The position numbers and the translations under genes were made by a program. The notes beneath the pieces are model-generated. The model had not been told where the DNA came from, made no database searches, and saw nothing but the letters and a program-made list of their open reading frames with translations. A stretch of 64,000 nt of DNA from Streptomyces tirandamycinicus (GTDB lineage Bacteria; Actinomycetota; Actinomycetes; Streptomycetales; Streptomycetaceae), in assembly GCF_003097515.1 (NCBI RefSeq), contig NZ_CP029188.1, positions 1,443,501-1,507,500 on the forward strand, written 5' to 3'. Of this stretch, positions 23,323 through 32,613 are shown piece by piece (the stretch's first letter is position 1; each line of letters starts with the position of its first letter).

Positions 23323-24012
23323 TCAGCCGGCCAGCAAAACGTTCCTGCCGGAGACGGTGACGACGAGGCCGTCCTCCTCCGCCTGGACCTTCTCCAGCGT
23401 CATCCCCTGCGGCAGACCACTGATCTCCCGGTCGAAGTCGGTCTTCCGCCGGATGAGGTTCTCCAGCACCGGTATGCCCTCCCCGGGCACCTCGTCGGCC
23501 CGCACCCGGATCGTGTCGCCGTCGACCAGGCTGACCGTGGAGACCACGCCGCGGGTGAGCGTCCGGCCGGCGACGTCGACCGAGCCGGTGACCTTCACCT
23601 TGCCGTTCCCGCCGTACGCCAGCGTGACGTCCTCGTCGGCCGCCTTGGCGAGGTCGGCGTACGAGATGCGGGCGGTGCCGCTCGCGGTCGTCGCCGTGGC
23701 GCTGGAGAAGCCGCTGCCGAGGCGCACCTGGTGCAGGGCGGCCGACATCTCGGTGATGACGACCCGGCGCCCGCCGGCGCTGGCCTCGACGCCCCGGACG
23801 GTGACGTCGACACGCTCCAGCTCCTTCCCGGCGACCTGGGTCAGGAACGGGAAGCCCGCGATCGACACCTCCGTCGTCCCCGAATAGCCCTGGCGCGCCT
23901 TGACCTTCTCGGCGGCCTCCTGCTCGGCGTAGTCGAGCAGCAGCCGGTCGGCGGCGACGAAGAGGCCGCCGAGGACCGCCGCGGTGATCAGCAGTATTCG
24001 CAGTGCGCGCAC
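23323..24012 (-). CDS. DUF2993 family secreted/anchored protein
   Basis: A 229-residue protein with an N-terminal hydrophobic anchor (RALRILLITAAVLGGLFVAA) and a DUF2993 body: DRLLLDYAEQEAAEKVKARQ, SIAGFPFLTQVAGKELERVD (conserved GFPFLTQ), and a beta-rich remainder. The family may be lipid-binding, LPS-assembly-like folds; function is unknown. The GTG at 24012 has GGAGAA six nt upstream; GTG 24027 lacks a ribosome site. Confidence 0.82.
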   Translation of the reverse strand: MRALRILLITAAVLGGLFVAADRLLLDYAEQEAAEKVKARQGYSGTTEVSIAGFPFLTQVAGKELERVDVTVRGVEASAGGRRVVITEMSAALHQVRLGSGFSSATATTASGTARISYADLAKAADEDVTLAYGGNGKVKVTGSVDVAGRTLTRGVVSTVSLVDGDTIRVRADEVPGEGIPVLENLIRRKTDFDREISGLPQGMTLEKVQAEEDGLVVTVSGRNVLLAG

Positions 24013-24114
24013 GCCTGGTTCTCCCACCCCTGTCGCAACCGCCCCCGGACGGAAGCGGACTCAATGATCGACGTCCCCGGAACGCTAGTGGTTCCCGCCC
24101 GGCCCGGGCCAGGG

Positions 24115-25422
24115 TCAGCCGACCACCCGGCCGAGCAGGTACACGATCGGCGCCGCGGCGGTCAGCGGGAGCGCGACACCGGCCGTCATGTGCACGAAGC
24201 GGGACGGGTAGTCGTAGCTCGCCACCCGCAGGCCGACGAGCGCGCACACCCCGGCCCCCAGGGCCGGCAGCACGGCCTCCACGCCCACCCCGGTCACCGC
24301 GCCCGCCGCGATCCCGGCGCCCACGGCTGTCAGCAGGGCCACCAGCGCGGAAGCGGCTCCGGGCAGCGGCAGCGCCCGGGCCAGGGCCGCGGCGGCGACC
24401 GCCGCGCCGCCCGCCGCGACCGCCTCCGGGGCGGCGGCGAGGAACCCGGCCGCGACGATCGTCAGCGCCGCCGAGGCGATCGTCGCCATGAGACCGTGCA
24501 TCCGCTCGTCCGCGGACGCGCGGCTGCGCAACTGCAGCACCAGCGTGAGGAGCACCCATACGCCGAGCGTCCCGACGAGCGCGGCCGCAGCGTGCTCCCG
24601 GCCCGCGCCCAGCAGCACGGCGTCGGCGACGAGACCGCCCGCGAAGGCGAGTGCGATGCCCTGGCGAGCGGGCCACATGCCGTTCAGCCGGAACCAGCCG
24701 GCAGCGGTGAGGCCCTGCAGCGCGATCAGCGGGACCAGCAGCAGATAGGGCGAGACGCCGGCGGTCGCCGCGAGCAGCAGGCCGAGGAGGGCCGTGAGGC
24801 CTGCGGGCTGCACACCGGGCGGGATGATCGGCGAACGGCCCTCGGCGCGGGCCCGCTGGGCATCGGTGACGCGGGAGTTTCCCCTGGTGGTGGGAGCACC
24901 GTACGCGGGCTCGCCGCCGGTGGTGGGTGCTCCGTACGCGAGCTCGCCGCCGGCGGGTGAGCCGACCGGGTCCGGCTCCACCACCGGCGGGACGTACGAG
25001 GCGCCCTGCGGCCCGTACGCCGCGGACGTGTCCGGAGCCTCCGGTGGCAGCGGGTGCGCCGTCACGTGGGGGGCGCCCACCGGCGGCAGGTACGCGGTGT
25101 CGGCGGCCCCGGTGTACCGGCCGCCCTGCGGGTACGGGGGGTGCGGCGCATCGCCGACCACCGGCTGGTACTGGGTGTCCCAGGTCTGCCCCTCCCACGT
25201 CTGGGCGACGTGGGCGTCCCGCGGGTTCTGCCACGCCTGGGCGGCCTGGGGGTCCGGCGGGTTCTGCCACGTCCGGGCGGCCTGGGGGTCCGGCGGGTTC
25301 TGCCACGCCTGGGCGGCCTGCGGGTCCGGCGGGTTCTGCCACGCCTGGGTGACCTGGGGGTCCGGCGGGTTCTGCCCGTAGGGGTCGTGGGCGCCGTACG
25401 GATTCTGCTGATCGCTGCTCAT
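24115..25422 (-). CDS. repeat-containing multi-pass membrane protein
   Basis: A 435-residue protein. Residues 1-75 carry four to five tandem copies of a 12-residue Asn-Pro-Pro-Asp-Pro-Gln...Trp-Gln unit. A Pro/Tyr/Gly-rich linker to residue about 190 follows. The rest is a hydrophobic domain with at least eight membrane helices (TALLGLLLAATAGVSPYLLL, GIALAFAGGLVADAVLLGAG, and others). No transporter signature was recognised. It is 10 bp downstream of the MoaD-like gene, same strand. The variable N-terminal repeat suggests a disordered cytosolic arm. Confidence 0.75.
   Translation of the reverse strand: MSSDQQNPYGAHDPYGQNPPDPQVTQAWQNPPDPQAAQAWQNPPDPQAARTWQNPPDPQAAQAWQNPRDAHVAQTWEGQTWDTQYQPVVGDAPHPPYPQGGRYTGAADTAYLPPVGAPHVTAHPLPPEAPDTSAAYGPQGASYVPPVVEPDPVGSPAGGELAYGAPTTGGEPAYGAPTTRGNSRVTDAQRARAEGRSPIIPPGVQPAGLTALLGLLLAATAGVSPYLLLVPLIALQGLTAAGWFRLNGMWPARQGIALAFAGGLVADAVLLGAGREHAAAALVGTLGVWVLLTLVLQLRSRASADERMHGLMATIASAALTIVAAGFLAAAPEAVAAGGAAVAAAALARALPLPGAASALVALLTAVGAGIAAGAVTGVGVEAVLPALGAGVCALVGLRVASYDYPSRFVHMTAGVALPLTAAAPIVYLLGRVVG
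25210..25388 (-). repeat. 36-bp in-gene tandem repeat
   Basis: Four to five copies of a 36-bp unit encode NPPDPQAAQAWQ-type dodecapeptides at the N-terminus of the membrane protein. Copies differ mainly at the VTQ/AAQ/AAR positions, indicating recent duplication. Confidence 0.9.
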
Positions 25423-25432
25423 GCTGTGCGGT

Positions 25433-25687
25433 TCACCCTCCTGCGAACGGCGGGAGCACCTCGACCGTGCCGCCCTCGGCCAGCCGTACGGTCTCATGCC
25501 GGCGGGTCCCGACGGGCGCACCGTCGACGAGGAAGGAGCACCGCCGGAGTACGCGCTCGAGCTCGCCCGGGTGCCTCTCGCGGACGGCGTCCAGTGCCTC
25601 GGCCAGGTTCTCCGCGGCGTACGGCTCCTCGGCCACACCGGCTGCGGCCTTGGCCGCGGCCCAGTAGCGGATGGTCCCCGCTGCCAT
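25433..25687 (-). CDS. MoaD/ThiS-family sulfur carrier protein
   Basis: An 84-residue ubiquitin-like protein ending in the di-glycine PPFAGG needed for thiocarboxylation. Features are the TIRYWAAAKAAAG beta strand, FLVDGAPVGTRRHE, and ETVRLAEGGTVEVLPPFAGG. Such carriers deliver sulfur to molybdopterin, thiamin or other pathways; the client cannot be fixed from sequence. GAGGAG lies 7 nt before the ATG at 25687. It lies 51 bp after the hydrolase gene and 10 bp before the membrane protein gene. Confidence 0.85.
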   Translation of the reverse strand: MAAGTIRYWAAAKAAAGVAEEPYAAENLAEALDAVRERHPGELERVLRRCSFLVDGAPVGTRRHETVRLAEGGTVEVLPPFAGG

Positions 25688-25738
25688 CGCGGCACTCCTC
25701 TCTCCCGACTCTCCCGCTCGTCGACTGTCCATCATGGG

Positions 25739-26920
25739 CTATGCGCGGACGAGCCAGTCCCCGAGGCGCCCCAGGAGCGCGTCGCCGGCCGCGTTCTCCG
25801 CGTGTCCCATGCCCGGTTCCAGCCACAGTTCGGACGGTCCGGCGGCGGCCAGCATCCGGGGGTGGTCCAGCGGGAAGTACGGGTCGCGGTCGCCGTGCAC
25901 GATCAGCAGCGGGGTCGGGGCGATCAGCGGCACGGCCGCCACCGGGGAGAGCGGCACCGGGTTCCAGTCCCGGGGGTGGATCCGGGTGCGCAGTCCGTAG
26001 CGCCCGACGAGCCGTCCCGCCGGGCGGGTGACCACCCAGTGGAGCCGGCGCATCGGCGCCGTGCCCCGGTAGTACCAGCGGGCCGGCGCGCTCACCGCCG
26101 CGACGGCGTCGGTCCGGCACTCCCGCGCGTCCGCCGCGAGCCACGGTTCCGGCGCGTCCCCGTACGGCCACCGCCGCTCCCCGCCGGCCCGCCGGGCGCC
26201 CGCCTCGGGCAAGGGCTCCCGCGCGTCCGCGTCCGTGGCCGCCGCGGCGCGCTCCCGCGCCGCTCCCCCGGACGGCGCCGCGTACGCCGCCCCGTACAGC
26301 GCCGCGTGCCGCAGCGCCACCGAGCCGCCCATCGAGAAGCCGACCGTGACCACGCGCCGGTACCCAAGGGACCGCGCCCAGGCGACCGCGGCCGCGAGAT
26401 CCAGCACCTCGCGGTCGCCGACGGTCGAGAGCCCGCCGGAACGGCCGTGCCCCCGGAAGGAGAAGGTGACGACCGCCGCGCTGCGGGCGAGCACACGAGC
26501 CGCCCGGCGCACCGCCGGGCGGTCCACCGAGCCGGTGAAGCCGTGCGCCACGACGATCACCGTTGCGCTCTCCGGGGCCGCGGGACGACGCACCGGATCC
26601 CCGCCGTCCCCCTCGGCACCGCCTGCCCGGCCATCACGGCCGACGCCGCCGTTACCGCCGCCGACACCGCCGTTACCGCCGCCGCTGACACCGCCGGCCC
26701 TGTCAGCCCCGGCGACCCCGCCGGCCCTGTCAGCCCCGCCGTCACCACCGGGCCGGGCCGTCGAGCGGTGTCCCGGATCCCCCTCGGACCGGCCCGCGCG
26801 GGGCTCGTGGAGGGCCTCGACGAGCACCCCGTCGGAGGTCCTCAGCGTTGCGCGCAGGAGTCCCGGGGTGATCGAGGAAACATCCACACTGTGAAATCGG
26901 GCCTCCGGCTCGGAAGTCAT
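25739..26920 (-). CDS. alpha/beta hydrolase with Gly-rich insertion
   Basis: A 393-residue cytosolic serine hydrolase. It has HGFTGS (oxyanion region), the nucleophile elbow GFSMGG, an acidic residue near LLIVHGDRDPYFP and the catalytic His in PGMGHAEN. Uniquely, residues about 45-108 are a Gly/Ala/Asp/Arg low-complexity insertion (GGADRAGGVAGADRAGGVSG, then GGNGGVGGGNGGVGRDGRAG) between the N-terminal strand and the core, and a second Ala/Arg-rich insert lies after GSVALRHAALYG. Substrate unknown. It diverges from glnR and heads a three-gene run with the MoaD-like gene. Confidence 0.83.
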   Translation of the reverse strand: MTSEPEARFHSVDVSSITPGLLRATLRTSDGVLVEALHEPRAGRSEGDPGHRSTARPGGDGGADRAGGVAGADRAGGVSGGGNGGVGGGNGGVGRDGRAGGAEGDGGDPVRRPAAPESATVIVVAHGFTGSVDRPAVRRAARVLARSAAVVTFSFRGHGRSGGLSTVGDREVLDLAAAVAWARSLGYRRVVTVGFSMGGSVALRHAALYGAAYAAPSGGAARERAAAATDADAREPLPEAGARRAGGERRWPYGDAPEPWLAADARECRTDAVAAVSAPARWYYRGTAPMRRLHWVVTRPAGRLVGRYGLRTRIHPRDWNPVPLSPVAAVPLIAPTPLLIVHGDRDPYFPLDHPRMLAAAGPSELWLEPGMGHAENAAGDALLGRLGDWLVRA

Positions 26921-26942
26921 GTGGGCTATTCTGCTTGGCAGA

Positions 26943-26974
26943 GGATCCGGGCGACGTAGCCCCCGGGTCCTTTT
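26943..26974 (+). terminator. terminator-like hairpin in the glnR 5' region
   Basis: GGATCCGGG pairs with CCCGGGTCC (one G-T wobble) around a 9-nt loop, and TTTT follows directly. It reads in the glnR direction, about 250 bp before the glnR start, and so could be an attenuator of the glnR leader or a stop for upstream readthrough. Confidence 0.45.
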
Positions 26975-27226
26975 GTGTTTGCAGGCCGTTGTTACAGACA
27001 GGTGAACGAGACGATCGCGGAACCCCGGGGCGCGGGGGACCGCGGCCGGGCAGGAAGCAGTTGCCGCACACTCCCCCGCGGTCTTCGGGCGTGGGAGGTA
27101 CCCCCTCTCGCAGGGACGAGGAGGAACCGACGTAATGGGCGAGCGAACCGTGCACGACCGAGAAACGACCACCCGGACAGGGGCAACGGCCCGGACAGGG
27201 GCGACGACCGGGGCAGGTGGGACGCG

Positions 27227-28042
27227 ATGAGCTCTCTGCTGCTCCTCACCAACGCCCTCCAGCCGTCCACGGAGGTGCTCCCCGCCCTCGGCCTGCTGCT
27301 CCACAACGTACGCGTCGCCCCGGCGGAGGGCCCGGCCCTCGTCGACACCCCGGGAGCCGACGTGATCCTGGTCGACGGGCGGCGCGACCTTCCCCAGGTG
27401 CGCAGCCTCTGCCAGCTGCTCCGCTCCACCGGGCCCGGCTGCCCGCTGGTCCTCGTCGTCACGGAGGGCGGTCTCGCGGCCGTCACCGCCGACTGGGGCA
27501 TCGACGACGTGCTGCTGGACACCGCCGGCCCCGCCGAGGTGGAGGCCCGGCTCCGGCTGGCGATGGGCCGCCAGCAGCTCACCTCCGACGACTCCCCCAT
27601 GGAGATCCGCAACGGTGACCTGTCCGTCGACGAGGCGACCTACAGCGCGAAGCTGAAGGGCAGGGTCCTGGACCTGACCTTCAAGGAGTTCGAACTGCTG
27701 AAGTACCTGGCCCAGCACCCCGGCCGGGTCTTCACCCGGGCCCAGCTCCTCCAGGAGGTCTGGGGCTACGACTACTTCGGCGGCACGCGCACGGTCGACG
27801 TCCACGTACGGCGGCTGCGCGCCAAACTCGGCCCCGAGCACGAGTCCCTCATCGGGACCGTGCGCAACGTGGGCTACCGCTTCGTCACACCGGAGAAGGC
27901 CGAGCGCTCGGCGGAGGAGACCGCCGCAGCGAAGGCGAAGAAGGCGTCCGCCGCAGCCGCCGCCGCAGCCACCGCCCCGGCCGCGGGCATGATCGAGGAG
28001 GTCGAGGCCGTCGAGGCGGCCGTACGCCCTGCCCAGAGGTAG
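27227..28042 (+). CDS. glnR: GlnR, global nitrogen-response regulator
   Basis: GlnR is an orphan OmpR-type regulator of nitrogen assimilation genes (glnA, amtB and others) in Streptomyces. The 271-residue protein begins [20 protein letters not shown] as in streptomycete GlnR. Its atypical receiver domain ([15 protein letters not shown]) is followed by a winged-helix domain ([38 protein letters not shown]) and an Ala/Lys/Glu-rich tail. The ATG at 27227 follows AGGTGG. No kinase is adjacent, as expected for GlnR. The leader holds a terminator-like hairpin. Confidence 0.94.
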   Translation: MSSLLLLTNALQPSTEVLPALGLLLHNVRVAPAEGPALVDTPGADVILVDGRRDLPQVRSLCQLLRSTGPGCPLVLVVTEGGLAAVTADWGIDDVLLDTAGPAEVEARLRLAMGRQQLTSDDSPMEIRNGDLSVDEATYSAKLKGRVLDLTFKEFELLKYLAQHPGRVFTRAQLLQEVWGYDYFGGTRTVDVHVRRLRAKLGPEHESLIGTVRNVGYRFVTPEKAERSAEETAAAKAKKASAAAAAAATAPAAGMIEEVEAVEAAVRPAQR

Positions 28043-28065
28043 GTCACCACGCGTAGACTGCGCGC

Positions 28066-29091
28066 GTGGCCAAGGTGACGCGGGACGACGTGGCGCGACT
28101 GGCGGGTACTTCGACCGCGGTCGTCAGCTATGTCATCAACAACGGACCCCGGCCGGTCGCACCGGCCACGCGCGAGCGCGTACTCGCCGCGATCAAGGAG
28201 CTGGGCTACCGGCCCGACCGGGTCGCGCAGGCGATGGCCTCGCGGCGCACCGATCTCATAGGCATGATCGTGCCGGACGCCCGGCAGCCGTTCTTCGCGG
28301 AGATGGCGCACGCGGTGGAGCGGGCCGCGGCCGACCGCGGAAAGATGGTCCTGGTCGGCAACTCGGACTACCGCGACGAGCGCGAGGTCCACTACCTGCG
28401 GGCCTTCCTCGGCATGCGGGTCGCCGGTCTGATCCTGGTCAGCCAGGGCCCGAGCGAGCGGGCCGCGGCGGAGATCGAGGCCTGGGACGCCCGGGTGGTG
28501 CTGCTCCACGAGCGCCCCGAGGCGATCGACGACGTCGCCGTCGTCACGGACGACATCGGCGGTGCGCAGCTCGCGACACGGCACCTGCTGGAGCACGGTC
28601 ACCCGTATGTGGCGTGCCTCGGCGGGGTCGAGGAGACCCCGGCGGTGGGCGACCCGGTGGCCGACCACGTCGAGGGCTGGCGGCGGGCGATGCTGGAGTC
28701 CGGGCGGTCCACGGAGGGCCGCCTGTTCTCGGCGCCGTACAACCGCTACGACGCCTACCGCCTGGCCCTGGAGCTGCTGTCCGGCCCCGAGCGGCCTCCG
28801 GCGATCTTCTGCGCGACGGACGACCAGGCGATCGGCGTCCTGCGGGCGGCCCGTGAGCTGCGGATCGACGTCCCCGGTGAGCTCGCGGTGGCGGGCTTCG
28901 ACGACGTCAAGGAGGCCGCGCTGACCGATCCGCCGCTGACGACCGTCGCCTCCGACCGTCCGGCGATGGCACGCGCGGCGGTGGACCTGGTGCTGGACGA
29001 CGGTCTGCGGGTGGTCGGATCGCGGCGGGAGCGGGTCAAGCTGTTCCCCTCGGCGCTGATCGTGCGCCGCTCCTGCGGCTGCGAAGGCTGA
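28066..29091 (+). CDS. LacI-family transcriptional regulator
   Basis: A 341-residue regulator. The N-terminal LacI helix-turn-helix ([24 protein letters not shown]) is followed by the hinge helix and a periplasmic-binding-protein-like ligand domain ([20 protein letters not shown], ..., [20 protein letters not shown]). The C-terminus has a Cys-rich RRSCGCEG end as in several actinobacterial members. GTG at 28066 starts 23 bp after glnR, so it may be co-transcribed with glnR. The ligand is probably a sugar but is unknown. Confidence 0.9.
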   Translation: MAKVTRDDVARLAGTSTAVVSYVINNGPRPVAPATRERVLAAIKELGYRPDRVAQAMASRRTDLIGMIVPDARQPFFAEMAHAVERAAADRGKMVLVGNSDYRDEREVHYLRAFLGMRVAGLILVSQGPSERAAAEIEAWDARVVLLHERPEAIDDVAVVTDDIGGAQLATRHLLEHGHPYVACLGGVEETPAVGDPVADHVEGWRRAMLESGRSTEGRLFSAPYNRYDAYRLALELLSGPERPPAIFCATDDQAIGVLRAARELRIDVPGELAVAGFDDVKEAALTDPPLTTVASDRPAMARAAVDLVLDDGLRVVGSRRERVKLFPSALIVRRSCGCEG

Positions 29092-29333
29092 CCTCACGGC
29101 AGGCGCCCTCTCCCGTCCGGGCACGGCGAAGGCCGACCTCAGGGCGAGGACCGTCTCCCGTCCGAGGGGTGGCAAAGGCCGAGCTCACGGCGAGGACCGT
29201 CCCCCGCCCGGACGGGGCGCATCGCGCCCCACCCCTCCCTGGAGACTGCCTTTATATGGGGCATACAGGCTTCTGCCGGGCTTCTCAGGGCGTCCTCAGC
29301 GCCCTCTCATGTACGGGCCCGACAGTCTTCACC

Positions 29334-30440
29334 ATGACGGACCACCACCACCGCAGCGGCGGAGACGACGGCACCCAACCCGACCACGCCCACCCGTACT
29401 CGTACCCGCCCCCGTACCCGTCCTCGGGCCCGGAGACGGGCCCGTCCCCGTACCCGGGCCCCGGCGACGGGGCGTACCCGCCGCCGCCCCCGCACGCCCC
29501 CGCGGCGTCCGCGCCCGGCCACCGGGCCCGTGCGAGGCGGCCCGTCGCGCTGATCGCGGCCGTGGCGATCGTCGCAGCGGCCGTCGGCGGCGGGGCGGCG
29601 ACGCTGGTGGAGCGGTTCACCGCCGGGAGCGCGCCCGGCGCCTCCGTGGCCGTCAACGGAACCACGGTGTCCCAGAGCGGCAAGGGCACCGTCGCGGGTG
29701 TCGCGGAGGCCGTCTCGCCCAGCATCGTGGAGATCAACGCCTCGTCCGGCTCCGGCCAGTCCACCGGCTCTGGCGTGATCATCACCTCGGACGGCGAGAT
29801 CGTGACCAACAACCATGTGATCGCCGGCGCGGACACCGTCAACGTCCGGCTCAGCGACGGCCGGACGTACACCGCGGACGTCGTCGGCACCGACCCCGAC
29901 AAGGACCTGGCGCTGATCGGGCTGCGGGGCGCCGAAGGCCTGAAGGCGGCCGCCCTCGGCGACTCGAGCAAGGTGAAGGTCGGCGACGAGGTCGTCGCGA
30001 TCGGCTCCCCCGAGGGCCTCACCGGCACCGTGACCAGCGGCATCGTCTCGGCCCTCGACCGGGACGTGACCGTCGCCAAGGACGGCGGACAGGGGCAGGG
30101 CCAGGGGCAGGAACAAGGGCAGGGGCAGGGACAGGGCCAGGGGTGGCAGGACCCGCGGGGGAACTGGCCCTTCGAGTTCGGCGGCCGGGAGTTCAACGGC
30201 GACACCGGCGACTCCAAGACCACCTACCAGGCCATCCAGACCGACGCCTCCCTCAACCCCGGCAACTCCGGCGGTGCGCTGATCAACATGAACGGGGAGA
30301 TCATCGGCATCAACTCCGCCATGTACTCGCCGACTTCCGCGAGCGGCTCGACCGCGGGCAGCGTCGGCCTCGGGTTCGCCATCCCCATCGACACCGTCAA
30401 GGCCGACCTGGACACCCTGCGCTCGGGCGGCGGCGCCTGA
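29334..30440 (+). CDS. membrane-anchored HtrA-like serine protease
   Basis: A 368-residue protease. The cytosolic N-terminus is His/Pro/Tyr-rich; one membrane anchor follows ([20 protein letters not shown]), then an extracytoplasmic trypsin-like domain. The triad is His in NNHVIA, Asp in [10 protein letters not shown] and Ser in NPGNSGGAL. Unlike classical HtrA, there is no C-terminal PDZ domain. A Gln-Gly repeat insert (GQGQGQGQ) lies in the loop before the serine. The next two genes encode an MprAB-like pair, and this resembles the mycobacterial mprAB-pepD envelope-stress locus. Confidence 0.9.
   Translation: MTDHHHRSGGDDGTQPDHAHPYSYPPPYPSSGPETGPSPYPGPGDGAYPPPPPHAPAASAPGHRARARRPVALIAAVAIVAAAVGGGAATLVERFTAGSAPGASVAVNGTTVSQSGKGTVAGVAEAVSPSIVEINASSGSGQSTGSGVIITSDGEIVTNNHVIAGADTVNVRLSDGRTYTADVVGTDPDKDLALIGLRGAEGLKAAALGDSSKVKVGDEVVAIGSPEGLTGTVTSGIVSALDRDVTVAKDGGQGQGQGQEQGQGQGQGQGWQDPRGNWPFEFGGREFNGDTGDSKTTYQAIQTDASLNPGNSGGALINMNGEIIGINSAMYSPTSASGSTAGSVGLGFAIPIDTVKADLDTLRSGGGA
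30087..30146 (+). repeat. in-gene Gly-Gln repeat (CAGGGG)n
   Basis: Nine to ten GGGCAG-type hexamers encode a (Gln-Gly)n loop in the HtrA-like protease, in-frame and expandable without frameshift. Confidence 0.88.
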
Positions 30441-30460
30441 GCGCGTGCGAGGCTGGGGCC

Positions 30461-31189
30461 ATGACCTCCACACCGGACGACGGCGGGCGCATCCTCGTCG
30501 TCGACGACGAGCCCGCCGTGCGCGAGGCGCTCCAGCGCAGCCTCGCCTTCGAGGGGTACTCCACCGAAGTCGCCGTCGACGGCGCCGACGCGCTCGGCAA
30601 GGTGGAGTCCTACCGGCCGGACCTGGTCGTCCTGGACGTCCAGATGCCGCGCATGGACGGACTGACCGCGGCACGCCGGCTGCGCTCCGCCGGCTCCACC
30701 CTGCCGATCCTGATGCTGACCGCACGCGACACCGTCGGCGACCGCGTCACCGGCCTCGACGCCGGGGCCGACGACTACCTGGTGAAGCCGTTCGAGCTGG
30801 ACGAGCTGCTGGCGCGGATCAGGGCACTGCTGCGGCGCAGCTCGTACGCCGCCTCCGGGTCCGGCGGCGGGGAGTCCGGCGAGGTGCTGTCGTTCGCGGA
30901 CCTCCGGATGGACCTGGTCACCCGCGAGGTCACCCGCGGACCGCGCCGGGTCGAACTGACCCGTACCGAGTTCACCCTGCTGGAGCTGTTCCTGGCGCAC
31001 CCCAGGCAGGTGCTGACCCGTGAGCAGATCCTGAAGACCGTCTGGGGCTTCGACTTCGAGCCGAGCTCCAACTCGCTGGACGTCTACGTGATGTATCTGC
31101 GCCGCAAGACCGAGGCCGCCGGTGAGCCGCGGCTGGTCCACACCGTCCGGGGAGTGGGCTACGCCCTGCGGGAGGGGTCCCCGGAGTGA
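30461..31189 (+). CDS. OmpR-family response regulator (MprA-like)
   Basis: A 242-residue regulator. The receiver domain has the acidic pair in ILVVDDEP, phospho-Asp in [12 protein letters not shown], Thr in LTARD and Lys in VKPF. A winged helix follows ([40 protein letters not shown]). The ATG at 30461 is used. It overlaps the histidine kinase by 4 nt (GTGA). Positioned behind the HtrA-like protease gene, it probably regulates envelope stress, by analogy with MprA; the targets are not visible. Confidence 0.9.
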   Translation: MTSTPDDGGRILVVDDEPAVREALQRSLAFEGYSTEVAVDGADALGKVESYRPDLVVLDVQMPRMDGLTAARRLRSAGSTLPILMLTARDTVGDRVTGLDAGADDYLVKPFELDELLARIRALLRRSSYAASGSGGGESGEVLSFADLRMDLVTREVTRGPRRVELTRTEFTLLELFLAHPRQVLTREQILKTVWGFDFEPSSNSLDVYVMYLRRKTEAAGEPRLVHTVRGVGYALREGSPE

Positions 31190-32613
31190 TCCGCAGATTC
31201 CGCGCCCTGCCGCTGCGGTCACGGCTCGCGCTGCTGACGGCGACGGCCGTGGCGGCCGCCGTCGCCGCGGTCGCCGTCGCCTGCTGGCTGCTGGCCCGGG
31301 CACAGCTGCGCGACGAGCTCGACACCTCGCTGCGGAACACCAGCGCGCCTCCCGATTCGGTCGCGACCGCGCTGGCGGCGTGCCGGACACCCGCCAGGGC
31401 GCCCGACGACGCGCGGGCCTTCGCGTACGTCCAGGTCCTCTTCCCCGACGGCACCCGGTGCGTCACCCCCTACACGGAGCCGGTGAAGGTGAAGTCCGCC
31501 GACCTCGCCGTGGCGCAGGGGCTGCGGAAGGACGCACTGCACGGCGGCACCACGGACGACGGCGACGACGTGCGGGTCCACACCGTGTCCAGGCCGGTGC
31601 GGGGCCAGCAGGCCGCCGTCATGGTCGCCCGGCCGCTCCACGAGATCGACACCGCCCTGAACCGGCTCGCCCTCCTGCTCACCTTCCTCGCCGGCGCCGG
31701 GGTCGTCGCCGCCGGAGCCGCCGGCCTGTGGGTCGCCCGCACCGGTCTCAAGCCCGTCGACCGGCTCACCGACGCCGTCGAGCACGTGGCCCGCACCGAG
31801 GACCTGACCGTGCGGATCCCGGTGGAGGGCGAGGACGAGATCGCCCGGCTCTCGCGCTCCTTCAACCAGATGACCGCCGCGCTGGCGTCCTCCCGCGACC
31901 GGCAGGCCCAGCTCATCGCGGACGCCGGCCACGAGCTGCGCACCCCGCTGACCTCGCTGCGGACGAACATCGACCTGCTGGTCCGCAGCGAGCAGACGGG
32001 CCGGGCCCTGCCGCCGGGCGACCGGGCGGCGCTGCTGGCCTCCGTCAGGGCGCAGATGTCCGAGCTGGCCGCGCTGATCGGCGATCTGCAGGAGCTGTCC
32101 CGGCCGGACAGCGCGGCGCCCGGCCCGGTCCAGGTCGTCGCGCTGCACGAGATCACCCGGACCGCGCTGCGGCGGGCCCGGCTGCGCGGCCCGGAGCTGA
32201 GGATCGAGGCCGAGCTGCGGCCCTGGTACGTACGGGCCGAGCCCGCGGCGCTGGAGCGGGCCGTCGTCAATGTCCTGGACAACGCGGTGAAGTTCTCGCC
32301 GCCGCGCGGGGCGGTCGAGGTGGAGCTGGACCGCGGGGTGCTGACGGTGCGCGACCACGGCCCCGGGGTGCCGCCGGAGGAACTCCCCCATGTCTTCGAG
32401 CGGTTCTGGCGCTCCCCGTCCGCCCGTGCGCTGCCCGGCTCCGGCCTGGGGCTGTCCATCGTGGCCAGGACCGTGCGGCAGGCGGGCGGGGAGGTGGAGC
32501 TGCGTCCGGCGGAGGGCGGCGGCACCGTGGCGGTGATCCGCCTGCCGGGGGCGCCGGACCCTCCGCCGGAGGTGCCGTCAGTTGTGCCGGATGAGCGAGT
32601 CGACCAGCCCTGA
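31186..32613 (+). CDS. sensor histidine kinase (MprB-like)
   Basis: A 475-residue two-transmembrane kinase. Helix one is near residues 15-37 ([20 protein letters not shown]), an extracytoplasmic sensor follows, helix two is near residues 160-185, then a HAMP domain, the H-box [12 protein letters not shown], the N-box NVLDNAVKF, and the G1/G2 boxes [10 protein letters not shown] and GSGLGLSIV. It is translationally coupled to the regulator gene. The last 36 bp overlap the convergent PLC-like gene. Confidence 0.92.
   Translation: MIRRFRALPLRSRLALLTATAVAAAVAAVAVACWLLARAQLRDELDTSLRNTSAPPDSVATALAACRTPARAPDDARAFAYVQVLFPDGTRCVTPYTEPVKVKSADLAVAQGLRKDALHGGTTDDGDDVRVHTVSRPVRGQQAAVMVARPLHEIDTALNRLALLLTFLAGAGVVAAGAAGLWVARTGLKPVDRLTDAVEHVARTEDLTVRIPVEGEDEIARLSRSFNQMTAALASSRDRQAQLIADAGHELRTPLTSLRTNIDLLVRSEQTGRALPPGDRAALLASVRAQMSELAALIGDLQELSRPDSAAPGPVQVVALHEITRTALRRARLRGPELRIEAELRPWYVRAEPAALERAVVNVLDNAVKFSPPRGAVEVELDRGVLTVRDHGPGVPPEELPHVFERFWRSPSARALPGSGLGLSIVARTVRQAGGEVELRPAEGGGTVAVIRLPGAPDPPPEVPSVVPDERVDQP

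Noticed and set aside
26975..27226. N-terminal extension of GlnR
   Set aside because: Low-complexity Arg/Gly sequence; GlnR proteins begin at the ATG 27227 with a proper ribosome site.
27000..27841. Very long upstream extension of the hydrolase frame on the minus strand
   Set aside because: It is antisense to glnR; the hydrolase begins at ATG 26920.
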